Shown: positions 35,541 to 46,549, numbered from the stretch's first letter. The stretch: DNA of 64,000 nt from Flammeovirga yaeyamensis (GCF_018736045.1 NZ_CP076133.1:868001-932000); one strand, 5' to 3'. Made by a program: numbers and translations. The notes: generated by a model not told the origin, from the sequence alone.

Positions 35541-37469
35541 TTGAAACGAAGAAATTTTTTAATTAACTCCGCAATGCTAGGAGTGGGTTTAGGTTTACCT
35601 TTGGGGTCCTTGTTTACGTCGTGTACCAATGGACACGGAAGCAATAAGACCGATTTAGATTTTAAAGACTTTTCATTCAATCTATTAAAGAAATGGTGTG
35701 ATGGTATGATCGCAATACAAATTGATAAGCCTGAAGACCCGAAATTACATGGATTAATGGAATGTCCTGCTTGTGAGGTGGTACATGCAAGATTACAAGA
35801 TGCAGTCTATCCTATGTTTTACATGGCTAAAGCTACAGGAGATAAAAAATATGTAAAAGCAGGGATTAATGCATTTGAATGGGCGGAAGCCAATGTGAGT
35901 TTACCTGATGGGAGTTGGACGAATGATCTTAATCCGAAGTCTTGGAATGGAACGACTGTTTTTGGGGCGATTGCTCTAGCAGAAACACTTAAACATCATG
36001 GGGATTTATTGGATGAGGATAGAAAAGATCAATGGACAAAGCGTTTAAGTAAAGCGACTGATTTTATCATCAAGAAATTTCCGAAAGTAGATGCCACCAA
36101 TGTGAACTACGGAGGAACAAATATATATGCACTTTACTTGATTGGTGATTTATTGGATGAACCAAAATATATCAGTAAGAGTAAAGCATTAGCGGAAGAG
36201 ATAAAAACCTACTTTACTAACCCGAATGGCTTATTGTATGGTGAAATAAAACCTTCAGCACATAAGTTAAGTGCAAAAGGTTTACCGGGAGTAGACCTTG
36301 GGTATAATGTGGAAGAAACCTTAAACAGCTTGGCATTATACGCTCATGAAACCAAGGACAAAGAATTATTGAAGTTGGTGACAAAATCGTTGAATAGTCA
36401 TCTACAGTTTATGATGCCTGATGGTGGTTGGGACAATAGTTGGGGAACGAGAATGTTTAAGTGGACGTATTGGGGAAGCCGTACTTGTGATGGTTGTCAG
36501 CCAGCTTACAGCATTTTGGCGAACTCCAATCCATCTTTTGGAACAGCTGTTATTAGAAACACAGAACTGTTAGATCGATGTACAGATAATGGACTTTTAC
36601 ATGGAGGAATGCACTATGTGTCTCATGGAATAAAACCATGTTTGCATCATACATTTACCCATGCGAAATCATTAGCATACATGTTGGATAATTGGAGTCA
36701 TTTACCCAATATAAATGATAAAACACCATTACCGCGTGCAGCATCAGAAGGGATTGATTATTTCGAAGAATTAGATACGGTGTTGGTATCAAGAGGTAAT
36801 TGGAGAGCAACGGTAACGGCTTATGATGCAGAGTATTATCACAAAAAAGATCTTCGTCAAGCTACTGGGGCCTCTCTATCGACATTGTATCATAACAAAT
36901 TAGGATTGATCTGTGCTGCAAGTTTGGCAGTGTATAGACAGATGGAGCCTTTAAATCAGCAAGATGCCCCAGGAAAAGATATTGCCCTAACACCACGCAT
37001 AGAAACTTTTTCTAATAATGTATGGTACACCAACCTATTCGATTTAGAAGCATCATTCAATACAAAAAATGATGACTATTTGGTCGCCGTGGAAGGGGCG
37101 GTGCAGTTAAAAAACGAAAGCAGACAAAAAGTAAAAGATACAGCAAGTAATTTCAAAATCGATTATCAGTTTACCTCAGATTATTTGAGAATCATCGCTG
37201 AGACTGACCAAGAAATTGAAAAGAAAACAGCTTTTGTGTTACCGATTATCTCGCCAAACGATGAGATTGTCGATCAACCTCAACCCAATATTTTAACGGT
37301 AAAAAAGTCAGGTGGATTATTGAAGATCACATCCAATGTTCCGATTAAAGTAAGGGCAACAGAAAAAAACAGAACCTTTAATATGGTCCCTGGAGTGGAG
37401 GCTATTCCATTGGATTTATTTTTTGATAAAGCACAAAAGACAATTGAAATAAAAGTAGAAGTAGTTTAA
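35541..37469 (+). CDS. Tat-type lipoprotein with predicted helical-toroid fold; putative exo-lyase or glycoside hydrolase
   Basis: 642 residues. It begins at a TTG codon: MKRRNFLINSA gives a twin-arginine-like signal and LFTSC is a lipobox, and no in-frame ATG would keep both. The following ~350 residues are helical, with Trp/Gly-rich repeats (NDLNPKSWNGTTVFGAIAL, MPDGGWDNSWGTRMFKWTYWGSRTCDGCQPAY) like the (alpha/alpha)6 toroids of many uronate lyases and unsaturated-uronate hydrolases. A C-terminal beta region follows from about 480. Cys-rich motifs MECPACEV and TCDGCQP could bind metal or form a disulfide. The family was not identified. It lies between the lyase and the sulfatase-rhamnosidase fusion, so a role in processing lyase products is a fair guess. 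Confidence 0.7.
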   Translation: MKRRNFLINSAMLGVGLGLPLGSLFTSCTNGHGSNKTDLDFKDFSFNLLKKWCDGMIAIQIDKPEDPKLHGLMECPACEVVHARLQDAVYPMFYMAKATGDKKYVKAGINAFEWAEANVSLPDGSWTNDLNPKSWNGTTVFGAIALAETLKHHGDLLDEDRKDQWTKRLSKATDFIIKKFPKVDATNVNYGGTNIYALYLIGDLLDEPKYISKSKALAEEIKTYFTNPNGLLYGEIKPSAHKLSAKGLPGVDLGYNVEETLNSLALYAHETKDKELLKLVTKSLNSHLQFMMPDGGWDNSWGTRMFKWTYWGSRTCDGCQPAYSILANSNPSFGTAVIRNTELLDRCTDNGLLHGGMHYVSHGIKPCLHHTFTHAKSLAYMLDNWSHLPNINDKTPLPRAASEGIDYFEELDTVLVSRGNWRATVTAYDAEYYHKKDLRQATGASLSTLYHNKLGLICAASLAVYRQMEPLNQQDAPGKDIALTPRIETFSNNVWYTNLFDLEASFNTKNDDYLVAVEGAVQLKNESRQKVKDTASNFKIDYQFTSDYLRIIAETDQEIEKKTAFVLPIISPNDEIVDQPQPNILTVKKSGGLLKITSNVPIKVRATEKNRTFNMVPGVEAIPLDLFFDKAQKTIEIKVEVV

Positions 37470-37517
37470 AAGTTGAAAATCATAGTGTAGTAAAACATAG
37501 AGTATAAACCAACATCG

Positions 37518-37555
37518 CCATCGTTTAGGAGCTTCTCCTTTTCGATGGTTTTTTT
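37518..37555 (+). terminator. Rho-independent-type terminator
   Basis: Stem CCATCG / CGATGG with an inner stem AGGAG / CTCCT, followed by seven T. Ends the toroid lipoprotein transcript. Confidence 0.8.
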
Positions 37556-37721
37556 ATAGATTATACCTTTTTGATATATCATAAAGTACTTTAACTTCTT
37601 GGAAAAGGGGTGTTTGTCAGTGAGTTGGACGAATTGACATTCAAATCGGATTTTTTTTCAGTAAAAATTATTCAGTTTTAGATCAGACGAAAAAAAATGC
37701 AGACTTCTCAATTTTTTTGAT

Positions 37722-40700
37722 ATGAACATTAGAATGAAAGGGTTATTACTAATGGGCCTTTGGTCCCTTTTATTAGGAGTAAACACAAAAGCGCAAACCA
37801 TAAATAAAAATAAATCAGACCAACCGAATATCATTTTTATACTTACAGATGATCAGCGTTGGAATGCATTAGGTTATGCCGGAAATAAATATGCTACCAC
37901 TCCAGAAATGGACAAGTTAGCCGAACAAGGTACTTACTTTAGAAATGCCATTGTCACCACTCCGATATGTTCGGCAAGTAGATCAAGTATTTTTACTGGG
38001 GTACATGAACGTTCGCATAGATATACTTTTCAAACGGATGACATGAGAGAAGAGTATATGGAAAATGCATATCCTTTAGTACTTAAAGATGCAGGGTATT
38101 ACACTGGTTTCTTTGGTAAATTCGGAGTAAAATATGCAGGCAAAGAAAAACTATTTGATGAAATCGAAGACTATGATCGTGCTTACAAGTACAAGGATTA
38201 TAGAGGATATTATTATAAAACCATCGATGGAGATACGGTTCACCTGACAAGATATACTGGACAAAAAGGATTAGATTTCTTGGAGAATGTTCCAGAAGAT
38301 AAGCCTTTCTCATTATCACTTTGTTTTAGTGCTCCACATACACACGACGGTGCTTCAGAGCAATATTTCTGGCAAGAAGAACCCGGTAAGCTATATCAAG
38401 ATATGGATATGCCGGCTCCTGCTTTATCAGAAGATAAATACTATGAGGCATTACCTCAAATGGTAAAAGATGGTTTTAATAAAACGAGATGGTATTGGAG
38501 AGACGATACTCCAGAAAAATATCAACACAGTACAAAAGGATATTACCGAATGATCTATGGTGTAGATCAGGAAATCACAAAAATCAGAAATAAATTAGAG
38601 GAGAAAGAGTTGGCCGATAATACGGTCATCATCTTGATGGGCGACAACGGCTTTTTCTTGGGCGAGAGACAAATTTCAGGAAAATGGCTGATGTACGATA
38701 ACTCTATTCGAGTTCCACTTATTATCTATGATCCAAGAGGAAAAGAACACCATGATATAGATCAGATGGCTTTGAATATCGATATCTCAGCTACTTTAGC
38801 AGATATCGCCGGAGCCGATGCACCCGAAGCATGGCAAGGTAAAAGTTTGATGTCTTTCGTAAACAATGGAGGTAAATCTTTTGATCGAGATACAGTGCTA
38901 GTAGAGCACCTTTGGGAATTTGATCACATTCCTCCAAGTGAAGGGGTGCGTACAAGCGATTGGAAATATCTACGTTACGTAAACGATAAATCGATAGAGG
39001 AATTATACTACATCAAGAAGGACCCAAGAGAAACTAAAAACCTGGCAAACAAGAAAAAGTATCAAAAGGTTTTAGCAGAGTTTAGAGCTAAAAATGATGA
39101 GTTGGCAAAACGTTATGCCGATAAATATTCGGGTGTTCCTTATGGTTTAACTGTAGAATTAATTAGAGAACCTGCACAAACAGAAATACTAGACAATCAG
39201 CCAGAATTAGGGTGGATGATTCCTCAACAAGCAGGTAAACAGAAAGGGTATCAAGTATTGGTTTCTTCTACAAAGGAGAAAGCCGAAATGAATATTGGTG
39301 ATGTTTGGGATAGTGGAAATGTACGCAGTAATCAATCAACAAATATTGAAATTGATACAGTATTGTCATCTAACCAACAGTACTTCTGGAAGGTCAGAAT
39401 TTTTGATCAGAACAATATCATCTCAGAATATTCGGAGATTCAAGAATTCAAGACAGGCAATTTGATGAAAAACGAAACTTCATCGAATATCTTTCAAATC
39501 GAAAACAAAACTCCGGAAGCTGAGAAATCTTTAGGTAAAGGAAGTTATTTCTTCGATTTTGGAAAAGATGCATTTGCCGCTTTAAGTATTCATTACAAAG
39601 CCACAAAAAAACATCAATTGACGATTCGATTGGGGGAAAAATTATTAGAGGGTAGAATCGATCAGAAGCCGGGAGGAACTATCCGTTATCAAGAAGTGAC
39701 TTTGGAGGTGAACCCTGATCAAATGTCTTATAAAGTTCTTATCCTTGCGGACGAGAGAAATACCAATAAGTTAGCCGTGGCATTGCCCGATTCATTTCCT
39801 GTCTTGATGCCATTTAGATATGTGGAAATAGAAGGAGCAGAAGATCAATTATCTACAGAAAATGTGATACAACACGCTTACTTTGGTTATTTCGATGGAA
39901 ATAGCAGTTCGTTTTCTAGCTCAGATAAGATATTAAACGAAGTATGGGATTTATGTAAATACTCTATCAAAGCCACCACTTTTGCAGGGTATTACGTAGA
40001 TGGAGATAGAGAGCGTATTCCTTATGAGGCCGATGCTTATTTAAATCAGCTGAGTCATTATGCTATGGATAATGAATATGCGATGGCTAGAAAAACAATT
40101 GAATATTTCTTCGAAAGTAAACCCACTTGGCCGACAGAGTGGCAACAACATGTCGCTATGATGATGTACCAAGATTATATGTACACTGGAAACACAGAAT
40201 TAATACATCGTTTTTATGAGCGTTTAAAGGTAAAAACGTTGATGGACTTGGAAGTGGAAGATGGTTTTGTAAGTACAAAATCGGAAGCTCATAATGCCGA
40301 ATTCTTATTGAGATTAGGCTTCCCTGATACTACCAGAAGATTAAAAGATATTGTCGATTGGCCTCCAAAAGCGAAGAATTTTGGTGGAAAGAAAGGGATG
40401 CAACAAGGTGAGAGAGATGGATATGTTTTCAAGAGAATCAATACGGTGGTCAATGCTTTTTATTATCACAATATGAAAATCATGGCTGAATTTGCTCGCA
40501 TTATGGACAAGCCTGATGAAGCCATTGATTTTGAATTTAGAGCCATTAGAGTGAAGAAATCGATTAACGAACAACTATTTGATACTGACAAAGGCTATTA
40601 TGTAGACGGCGTTGGTACCGATCACGGTTCTCTACATGCTAACATGTTTTTATTAGCATTTGATGTAGTTCCTGAGAGTAGAAAGCAATCGGTAGTAGAA

Positions 40701-41258
40701 CATGTGAAATCTAGAGGAATGGCTTGTAGCGTTTATGGTGCACAATATTTATTAGAAGCTTTATATGCTGCAGGCGAAGAGGATTATGCTTTAGAATTAA
40801 TGAATGCCACTCACGACAGAAGTTGGTACAATATGATTAAGATTGGTTCGACCATCACCTTAGAAGCATGGGACATGAAATACAAAACCAACTCTGATTG
40901 GAACCATGCTTGGGGAGCTGCTCCAGCGAATATTGTTCCTAGAGAAATGTGGGGAATTCAACCTATGGAGGCAGGTTTTGGAAAAGTAAGCATCTATCCA
41001 CAGTTAAGTAAATTGAAAGATTGTGCTATAGAATACCCAACGGTAAGGGGCAACATCAAAGGGTCTTATCAAAAGGTGAGTAATCGAGTGAAAAAATATA
41101 CGATTGAGCTGCCGGCAAATATGGTAGGAGATTTTAAACTGAATTTATCATCAGAAGATATTGTCACTTTAAATGGTAAGACAGTGGATACCACTTTTGG
41201 ATCGGTTCGATTAAATCCTGGTGTAAATCAGATTTATATCAAAGTGAACTCATTCTAA
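37722..41258 (+). CDS. Bifunctional S1 sulfatase fused to GH78 alpha-L-rhamnosidase
   Basis: 1178 residues; signal peptide ends near NTKAQ. Residues about 33-470 are a complete type I sulfatase: FILTDDQRW metal site, formylglycine site C83-S-A-S-R87, and [11 protein letters not shown]. Residues about 490-1178 are a GH78 rhamnosidase: an N-terminal sandwich with [16 protein letters not shown], then an (alpha/alpha)6 barrel with the general-acid region D760[11 protein letters not shown]771 and [22 protein letters not shown]. It can plausibly remove sulfate and then the rhamnose it decorates, or act on sulfated rhamnose directly, in the periplasm. I recall sulfatase-GH78 fusions from ulvan loci of marine flavobacteria. 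An ATG at 37734 is an alternative start. Confidence 0.9.
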   Translation: MNIRMKGLLLMGLWSLLLGVNTKAQTINKNKSDQPNIIFILTDDQRWNALGYAGNKYATTPEMDKLAEQGTYFRNAIVTTPICSASRSSIFTGVHERSHRYTFQTDDMREEYMENAYPLVLKDAGYYTGFFGKFGVKYAGKEKLFDEIEDYDRAYKYKDYRGYYYKTIDGDTVHLTRYTGQKGLDFLENVPEDKPFSLSLCFSAPHTHDGASEQYFWQEEPGKLYQDMDMPAPALSEDKYYEALPQMVKDGFNKTRWYWRDDTPEKYQHSTKGYYRMIYGVDQEITKIRNKLEEKELADNTVIILMGDNGFFLGERQISGKWLMYDNSIRVPLIIYDPRGKEHHDIDQMALNIDISATLADIAGADAPEAWQGKSLMSFVNNGGKSFDRDTVLVEHLWEFDHIPPSEGVRTSDWKYLRYVNDKSIEELYYIKKDPRETKNLANKKKYQKVLAEFRAKNDELAKRYADKYSGVPYGLTVELIREPAQTEILDNQPELGWMIPQQAGKQKGYQVLVSSTKEKAEMNIGDVWDSGNVRSNQSTNIEIDTVLSSNQQYFWKVRIFDQNNIISEYSEIQEFKTGNLMKNETSSNIFQIENKTPEAEKSLGKGSYFFDFGKDAFAALSIHYKATKKHQLTIRLGEKLLEGRIDQKPGGTIRYQEVTLEVNPDQMSYKVLILADERNTNKLAVALPDSFPVLMPFRYVEIEGAEDQLSTENVIQHAYFGYFDGNSSSFSSSDKILNEVWDLCKYSIKATTFAGYYVDGDRERIPYEADAYLNQLSHYAMDNEYAMARKTIEYFFESKPTWPTEWQQHVAMMMYQDYMYTGNTELIHRFYERLKVKTLMDLEVEDGFVSTKSEAHNAEFLLRLGFPDTTRRLKDIVDWPPKAKNFGGKKGMQQGERDGYVFKRINTVVNAFYYHNMKIMAEFARIMDKPDEAIDFEFRAIRVKKSINEQLFDTDKGYYVDGVGTDHGSLHANMFLLAFDVVPESRKQSVVEHVKSRGMACSVYGAQYLLEALYAAGEEDYALELMNATHDRSWYNMIKIGSTITLEAWDMKYKTNSDWNHAWGAAPANIVPREMWGIQPMEAGFGKVSIYPQLSKLKDCAIEYPTVRGNIKGSYQKVSNRVKKYTIELPANMVGDFKLNLSSEDIVTLNGKTVDTTFGSVRLNPGVNQIYIKVNSF

Positions 41259-41273
41259 AAGGAAATAAGATAG

Positions 41274-41319
41274 AAAAAGGTTCAGGTATTCTAAAATTGG
41301 AATTACTTGAACCTTTTTT
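41274..41319 (+). terminator. Rho-independent-type terminator
   Basis: Stem AAAAAGGTTCAGGTA / TACTTGAACCTTTTT (one G-T pair) with a T run. Ends 25 bases before the GH2 start. Confidence 0.75.
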
Positions 41320-41343
41320 AATTATTGAAATGAAAACTGAATT

Positions 41344-44025
41344 ATGAAAAGCTACCTAAAACTAAACTTACTTTTTCTTTTTTTGTGTTTGCATCAGTTA
41401 GTCAGTGCACAAACACAATACACCATTAATGCGTCTTGGCAATTTATTAAAGACGATGAAATAAGTGATGTCAACGATTTTCTATCCAAGTTAAATAAAT
41501 CAGAAAATATAGATTTACCTCATACTTGGAACGATAAAGATGTGATCGATGAACATCAAGGATATTACCGAGGGGCAGGGTGGTACACTAAAACGGTGAA
41601 GATACCATCTAGTTATCAGTCAAAAGAACTCTTTTTATTTTTTGAAGGGGTGAATACTGTTGCCGAAGTGTACATCAATTCAAAGTTGGCAGGTACACAT
41701 GTAGGCGGCTATACACGTTTTGTGGTGCCCATTTCAGAATGGATTCAATTCGATGAAAATAAATTGCAAACCACCTTTCAAGTGGTCGTAAAAGCCGATA
41801 ATAGTTTCGATGAAATGATTCCTACTCTAACAGCGGATTTTACTTTTTTCGGAGGGATTTATAGAGATGTAAATCTAGTGGTGAAAGATAAAGTGCATTT
41901 TAATTTTGAAGATGATGCTTCTAATGCCTGTTTTATTACCACTCCTTTGGTGAGTGCATCAGAAGGTAAGGTACACCTTAAAGCAAGAATTAAAAATAGT
42001 GCTACTGATAAGAGGAAGTTGAAGTTGGTGAGTAAAATCTATGATCCAAAGCATCAATTAATCCTTGAGAAAAAAAGCAAATTACAGCTAGATCATAAAG
42101 AAAATAGAGTAGTTGATATTGATTTTGAAACCATTGCTCAACCTCTTCTTTGGAGTCCAGATCATCCCCACTTATATACTGTTGTATGCGAAATCTGGGA
42201 TGCAAAATCCAATACAAAACTAGATGAAGTTACTAATCCATTAGGGTTCCGATGGTTTAAGTTTGATACCGACAAGGGATTCTTCCTTAATGGGAAACCT
42301 CTAAAATTGATAGGCACGAATCGACATCAAGATTTTAAAGGGATTGGGAATGCATTGCCTGACTATCTGCACTACAAGGATATTCAGATGATCAAAGAGA
42401 TGGGCAGTAACTTTCTTAGAATATCTCATTACCCTCAAGATCAAAGTATTCTTGAAGCTTGTGACCGTTTAGGAATTCTAACGACTGTGGAAACTCCTGT
42501 GATTAATACTGTGACAGAAGACGAACAATTTGATAAAAATTGTATGAGTGCTCAGTTAGAAATGATTCGACAAAATTATAATCACCCAAGCTTGATTGTG
42601 TGGGCGTATATGAACGAAATTCTATTAAAGCCGAAGTATAAAAAAGAACCGAAGCGTTATAAACAATATACCGATTACGTCTTGCAATTAGCTAAAAAGT
42701 TAGAAGCAATTACGAGAGAAGAAGATCCTTATCGATACACAATGATTCCTAATCATAGTGGTTTGGATACCTATAAAAATGCAGGTTTAACCGAGGTACC
42801 CATGATTGTAGGGTGGAACATTTATGATGGTTGGTACGGTAGATCTTATGATGCATTGGAAGATAAACTGACGAAATTCCATGATACCGTTAAGAAACCG
42901 TTAATCATCACAGAATATGGAGCAGGAGCTGATCCTAGATTACATTCACTTGATCCTAGCAGATTTGATTTTTCGCAAGAATACGCAACGGCCTACCATC
43001 AGCATTATATAAAAGTGATCAAAAAGCTTCCTTATGTTGCTGGAGCAAACGTATGGAATTATGCTGATTTTAGTTCTGAACAAAGGGTAGATGCGGTACA
43101 GAGTATCAATAATAAAGGATTGGTGGGTATAAACCGAACACCAAAAGATGTCTATTATTTTTATCAGGCGAGTTTACTGGAATTACCATTTTTAGCTTTA
43201 TCTACAAAAAGTTGGAAACGTAGAACATGTATAGAAGATGAAAATAATAAAGGAATTGCGACACTACCCGTTCAAGTATTTTCTAATCAATCTGATATTG
43301 AATTATACATTAACGGTAAAAGTATTGGTCATAAAAACGTCGAAAATTCAATAGCGACTTTTGAAGTACCGTTTACAAACGGGATCAATAAATTAAAAGC
43401 AATATCGGGAGAGGAGGAAGATTATGCTGAAGTAAGAATCGACCTTTTACCAAGATCTTTAGAGCAATTTCCTATTAATGGTTTATCAATTAATTTGGGC
43501 GATAAACGATTCTTTTATGATGATCAAATAGATCAAGCATGGGGATTAAATCAAACGTATAACAAAGGAAGTTGGGGCGCTATTGGAGGAAAATCATTTG
43601 TGCGCACCTTTAATAGAAGACAGCACCCTTATGGAACAAATCAACCTATTGAGGGCACTTATAACGATCCTATTTATCAAACTCAATTGGTGGGAATAGA
43701 ACAATTTAAATTGGATGTGCCACCGGGAGTGTACGAAGTGATTCTTCATTTTGCGGAATTAGAAGGTAATCATGTAAAACATCTTCCATATGATTTAATG
43801 GACGATGAGGAGATGGATAATGAAAAAGTGAGTAGAACTTTTTCAGTCAGAATAAACGATGAATTATTGATAAATCGATTGGACCTGATGAATCAATATG
43901 GAGAATACAAAAAAGTAGAAATAAAAACGGAAATAAAGGTCAGCAACAATCAGTCAATAGACATACAATTTGATAAGATCGTTGGAGAACCGATTCTAAA
44001 TGCGATAGAGATTTACAAAAAATAA
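41344..44025 (+). CDS. Exported GH2 glycoside hydrolase with malectin-like domain
   Basis: 893 residues; signal peptide ends near LVSAQ. GH2 layout: sugar-binding sandwich (about 25-190, DLPHTWNDKD and YYRGAGWYTK), immunoglobulin-like domain (200-310), and TIM barrel (315-600) with acid/base E425 in WAYMNEIL and nucleophile E524 in IITEYGAGAD. A further Ig-like segment (about 640-700, IELYINGKSIGHKNV) is followed by a malectin-like carbohydrate-binding domain (about 720-890, YEVILHFAELEG). Specificity could be beta-galactosidase, beta-glucuronidase or another activity. Beta-glucuronidase would suit ulvan, but sequence alone does not decide. It is co-transcribed with the next sulfatase (25 bases) and an oxidoreductase. 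Confidence 0.92.
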   Translation: MKSYLKLNLLFLFLCLHQLVSAQTQYTINASWQFIKDDEISDVNDFLSKLNKSENIDLPHTWNDKDVIDEHQGYYRGAGWYTKTVKIPSSYQSKELFLFFEGVNTVAEVYINSKLAGTHVGGYTRFVVPISEWIQFDENKLQTTFQVVVKADNSFDEMIPTLTADFTFFGGIYRDVNLVVKDKVHFNFEDDASNACFITTPLVSASEGKVHLKARIKNSATDKRKLKLVSKIYDPKHQLILEKKSKLQLDHKENRVVDIDFETIAQPLLWSPDHPHLYTVVCEIWDAKSNTKLDEVTNPLGFRWFKFDTDKGFFLNGKPLKLIGTNRHQDFKGIGNALPDYLHYKDIQMIKEMGSNFLRISHYPQDQSILEACDRLGILTTVETPVINTVTEDEQFDKNCMSAQLEMIRQNYNHPSLIVWAYMNEILLKPKYKKEPKRYKQYTDYVLQLAKKLEAITREEDPYRYTMIPNHSGLDTYKNAGLTEVPMIVGWNIYDGWYGRSYDALEDKLTKFHDTVKKPLIITEYGAGADPRLHSLDPSRFDFSQEYATAYHQHYIKVIKKLPYVAGANVWNYADFSSEQRVDAVQSINNKGLVGINRTPKDVYYFYQASLLELPFLALSTKSWKRRTCIEDENNKGIATLPVQVFSNQSDIELYINGKSIGHKNVENSIATFEVPFTNGINKLKAISGEEEDYAEVRIDLLPRSLEQFPINGLSINLGDKRFFYDDQIDQAWGLNQTYNKGSWGAIGGKSFVRTFNRRQHPYGTNQPIEGTYNDPIYQTQLVGIEQFKLDVPPGVYEVILHFAELEGNHVKHLPYDLMDDEEMDNEKVSRTFSVRINDELLINRLDLMNQYGEYKKVEIKTEIKVSNNQSIDIQFDKIVGEPILNAIEIYKK

Positions 44026-44050
44026 TAGTCATATTTTAAATGCTTCAATA

Positions 44051-45505
44051 ATGAAACGAACAACAACACTATTTCTCTTTCTCTTTTTCTATGCCTCACT
44101 TGGTTGGGCACAAGAAAAAAACAATGTGCTTATTTTCTTAGTCGACGATCTACGACCCGACTTGGGTTGCTACGGGAATACGAAAGTAAAAAGTCCAAAT
44201 ATAGATAAGCTAGCAAATGAGGGCATTACATTTAATCACGCCTACGCTCAACAAGGTATTTGTGCACCTTCAAGAATGAGTATTTTAACCTCAAAGAGAG
44301 TGGATAAAATTGGGGTCTATTCCATTTTCACCCCTTTACGTTCTGTACAGAAAGACATGATGACCATGCCTCAATTCTTTAAATCAAATGGTTATAAAAC
44401 CATCAGTATTGGCAAAGTGTATCATCACATCATAGACGATAAGCAAAACTGGAGTTTACATATTCCCAAAGAGTTAAATACATATGCCTCACCAGAAAAT
44501 CAGCTCTTATTAGATAGTTTAAAAATTGAGGGAGTAAAAAAAGGTCCGGCATTCGAAGCGGCAGATGTTGCTGATGAAGGATATAAAGATGGAAGAGCAT
44601 CCGCTTCGGCGATTAAGATCCTAAAACAGATAAAGAAAGATCCTTTTATGATGGTGGTGGGTTTAAGCAAACCTCATTTACCATTCAATGCCCCTAAAAA
44701 ATATTGGGATCTTTATGACCCGTCAACATTTGATATTCCACTAAGAAAACAACCGACAGATGTGAGTACTTATGCCACCACACATTGGGGAGAATTAAGA
44801 GGTTATTATGGTATGCCTAAAGAAGGTCATCTTGATGATGAAACCACGAGAACTTTAATCCACGGATATTATGCAAGTGTAAGTTATATCGATGCACAAG
44901 TAGGAAAAATCCTAAACACCTTAGAGGAATTGGATCTAAGAAAAAACACCATTGTTGTGTTTATGAGCGACCATGGTTGGAAGCTTGGAGAATATGGGGA
45001 TTGGTGTAAGCATACCAATTTTGAATTAGATACTCGAGTGCCTCTAATAATGAGTAGAGAGACCGCTTATAAAAAGAGTAAAAAAGGATTAACAAGTGAT
45101 GCTCTAGTTGAAAATATTGATGTTTTCCCAACAGTAGCCGCTGCTTGTGGTTTGGATCTAACGGATGTGGATGGAAAATCTTTATTACCATTATTAGATA
45201 GGCCCAAGAAAAAGGGTGATGCAGGTGCCTACAGCCTTTACGCTAGAGGCGACAAGATTATGGGCCTAACGGTAACAGATGGCGCATGGCGATATACAGA
45301 ATGGAGAGACCTGAAAAATAAGAAAATACATTCTTCAGAGCTATATGCTTGTCAACAAGATTATAGCATCCAAAATGAGAACTTGGTAGATTCAAATGAT
45401 CATGAAAAGGTATTAAGTAAAATGAAGGACTTATTGTACGTAGAATACCCGAAAGATCAGTTTGATTTTCTAATTTTAAAGAAGAAATCTAAAAAGAAGA
45501 GCTAG
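44051..45505 (+). CDS. Exported S1-family sulfatase, iduronate-2-sulfatase-like
   Basis: 484 residues; signal peptide ends near LGWAQ. Formylglycine site C71-A-P-S-R75, metal site FLVDDLRPDLGCYG, and FMSDHGWKLGEYGDW. The CAPSRMSILTSKR and KPHLPFNAPKKYWDLYDP blocks match the iduronate-2-sulfatase-like S1_7 group by eye. The C-terminus is strongly basic (KKKSKKKS). It lies in the middle of the GH2-sulfatase-oxidoreductase transcript, which suggests desulfation of a fragment handled by GH2. It is distinct in detail from the minus-strand sulfatase at 28796. Confidence 0.93.
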   Translation: MKRTTTLFLFLFFYASLGWAQEKNNVLIFLVDDLRPDLGCYGNTKVKSPNIDKLANEGITFNHAYAQQGICAPSRMSILTSKRVDKIGVYSIFTPLRSVQKDMMTMPQFFKSNGYKTISIGKVYHHIIDDKQNWSLHIPKELNTYASPENQLLLDSLKIEGVKKGPAFEAADVADEGYKDGRASASAIKILKQIKKDPFMMVVGLSKPHLPFNAPKKYWDLYDPSTFDIPLRKQPTDVSTYATTHWGELRGYYGMPKEGHLDDETTRTLIHGYYASVSYIDAQVGKILNTLEELDLRKNTIVVFMSDHGWKLGEYGDWCKHTNFELDTRVPLIMSRETAYKKSKKGLTSDALVENIDVFPTVAAACGLDLTDVDGKSLLPLLDRPKKKGDAGAYSLYARGDKIMGLTVTDGAWRYTEWRDLKNKKIHSSELYACQQDYSIQNENLVDSNDHEKVLSKMKDLLYVEYPKDQFDFLILKKKSKKKS

Positions 45506-45508
45506 TTC

Positions 45509-46495
45509 ATGATGGATAAGAATAAAACTATTCGTTGGGGCATTATTGGTTGCGGAAACGTTACCGAAGTAAAAAGTGGTCCAGCATATCAATTAATTGA
45601 AGGCTTTGCATTAAAAGCTGTGATGAGGAGGGATGCCGACAAAGCAAAGGATTATGCCATAAGACATAAAGTAGATAGATTCTATTCAGATTCAGACCAA
45701 TTGATACAAGATCCAGAAATTGATGCCGTCTATATAGCCACTCCTCCAGATGCTCATTTGACGTTTGCTTTAAAGGTAGCAGAAGCAGGAAAGATCTGTT
45801 GTATTGAAAAACCTTTGGCACCCTCCTTTGAGGAATGTCAAACTATCTATCAAAAATTTAAGGAAAGCAATACTCCTTTGTTCGTTGCTTATTACAGAAG
45901 ATCTTTACCTCGCTTTTTAAAAGTGAAAGAGTGGTTGAAGAATCATGAAATAGGTGAGGTGAGACATGTGCATTGGAAGTTCAGTGCATCTCCAAGTGAT
46001 TTAGATTTATCCGATGAATACAACTGGAGAACAGACAGAAAAATCGCTACCGGCGGACATTTTGATGATTTAGCAAGTCATGGGCTTGATCTATTGGTCT
46101 ATCTATTTGATGAAATGAAAGACGTGAGTGGTTTCAGTACAAATCAACAAAATCTTTACACCTCAGACGATGCTATGACGGCATGTTGGGTACATAAAAA
46201 TGGAGTTATGGGTAGTGGGTGTTGGAATTTTGGTACGCAAGAGAATGAGGACAGAGTGGAGATTCTTGGAAGTAAAGGAAGCATCGTTTTTTCTGTTTTT
46301 CATGAGAATCCAATAGTTTTAAAAAAACAAGATACTTTAGAAGAACTATTCATCGAACATCCACATCATGTACAATTACCTCATGTAGAGAACATGAAAA
46401 AAGATCTTTTCTCAGCAGATTTTAGTCATCCTTCAACAGCTAAAGATGCTGTTCATGTCAGTTGGGTGATGGATAAAATTTTAGGGAAGAATTAA
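45509..46495 (+). CDS. Gfo/Idh/MocA-family NAD(P)-dependent oxidoreductase
   Basis: 328 residues without a signal peptide, so cytosolic. The N-terminal Rossmann fold carries the nucleotide motif GIIGCGNV. The family-typical EKP motif is at CIEKPLAP, with AVYIATPPDAH before it. A GG-H-F-DD-L-A-SHGLD segment holds the usual catalytic-domain His/Asp residues. Members oxidise sugars or polyols, or epimerise them by way of a keto intermediate. It starts three bases after the sulfatase stop (the first ATG overlaps a second at 45512), so it is translationally coupled to an exported enzyme. It probably handles a monosaccharide released by this operon. Confidence 0.93.
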   Translation: MMDKNKTIRWGIIGCGNVTEVKSGPAYQLIEGFALKAVMRRDADKAKDYAIRHKVDRFYSDSDQLIQDPEIDAVYIATPPDAHLTFALKVAEAGKICCIEKPLAPSFEECQTIYQKFKESNTPLFVAYYRRSLPRFLKVKEWLKNHEIGEVRHVHWKFSASPSDLDLSDEYNWRTDRKIATGGHFDDLASHGLDLLVYLFDEMKDVSGFSTNQQNLYTSDDAMTACWVHKNGVMGSGCWNFGTQENEDRVEILGSKGSIVFSVFHENPIVLKKQDTLEELFIEHPHHVQLPHVENMKKDLFSADFSHPSTAKDAVHVSWVMDKILGKN

Positions 46496-46500
46496 ACTGA

Positions 46501-46538
46501 AAAGAGGTTGTTTCACAATATGATGAAACAACCTCTTT
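46501..46538. terminator. Bidirectional terminator with arm related to the nested palindromes
   Basis: Perfect 15-bp stem AAAGAGGTTGTTTCA / TGAAACAACCTCTTT with T on both outer sides, between convergent genes. The left arm differs from the outer arm of the element at 18072 at only one position over AGAGGTTGTYTCA. Confidence 0.9.
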
Positions 46539-46549
46539 TAATATATTTT

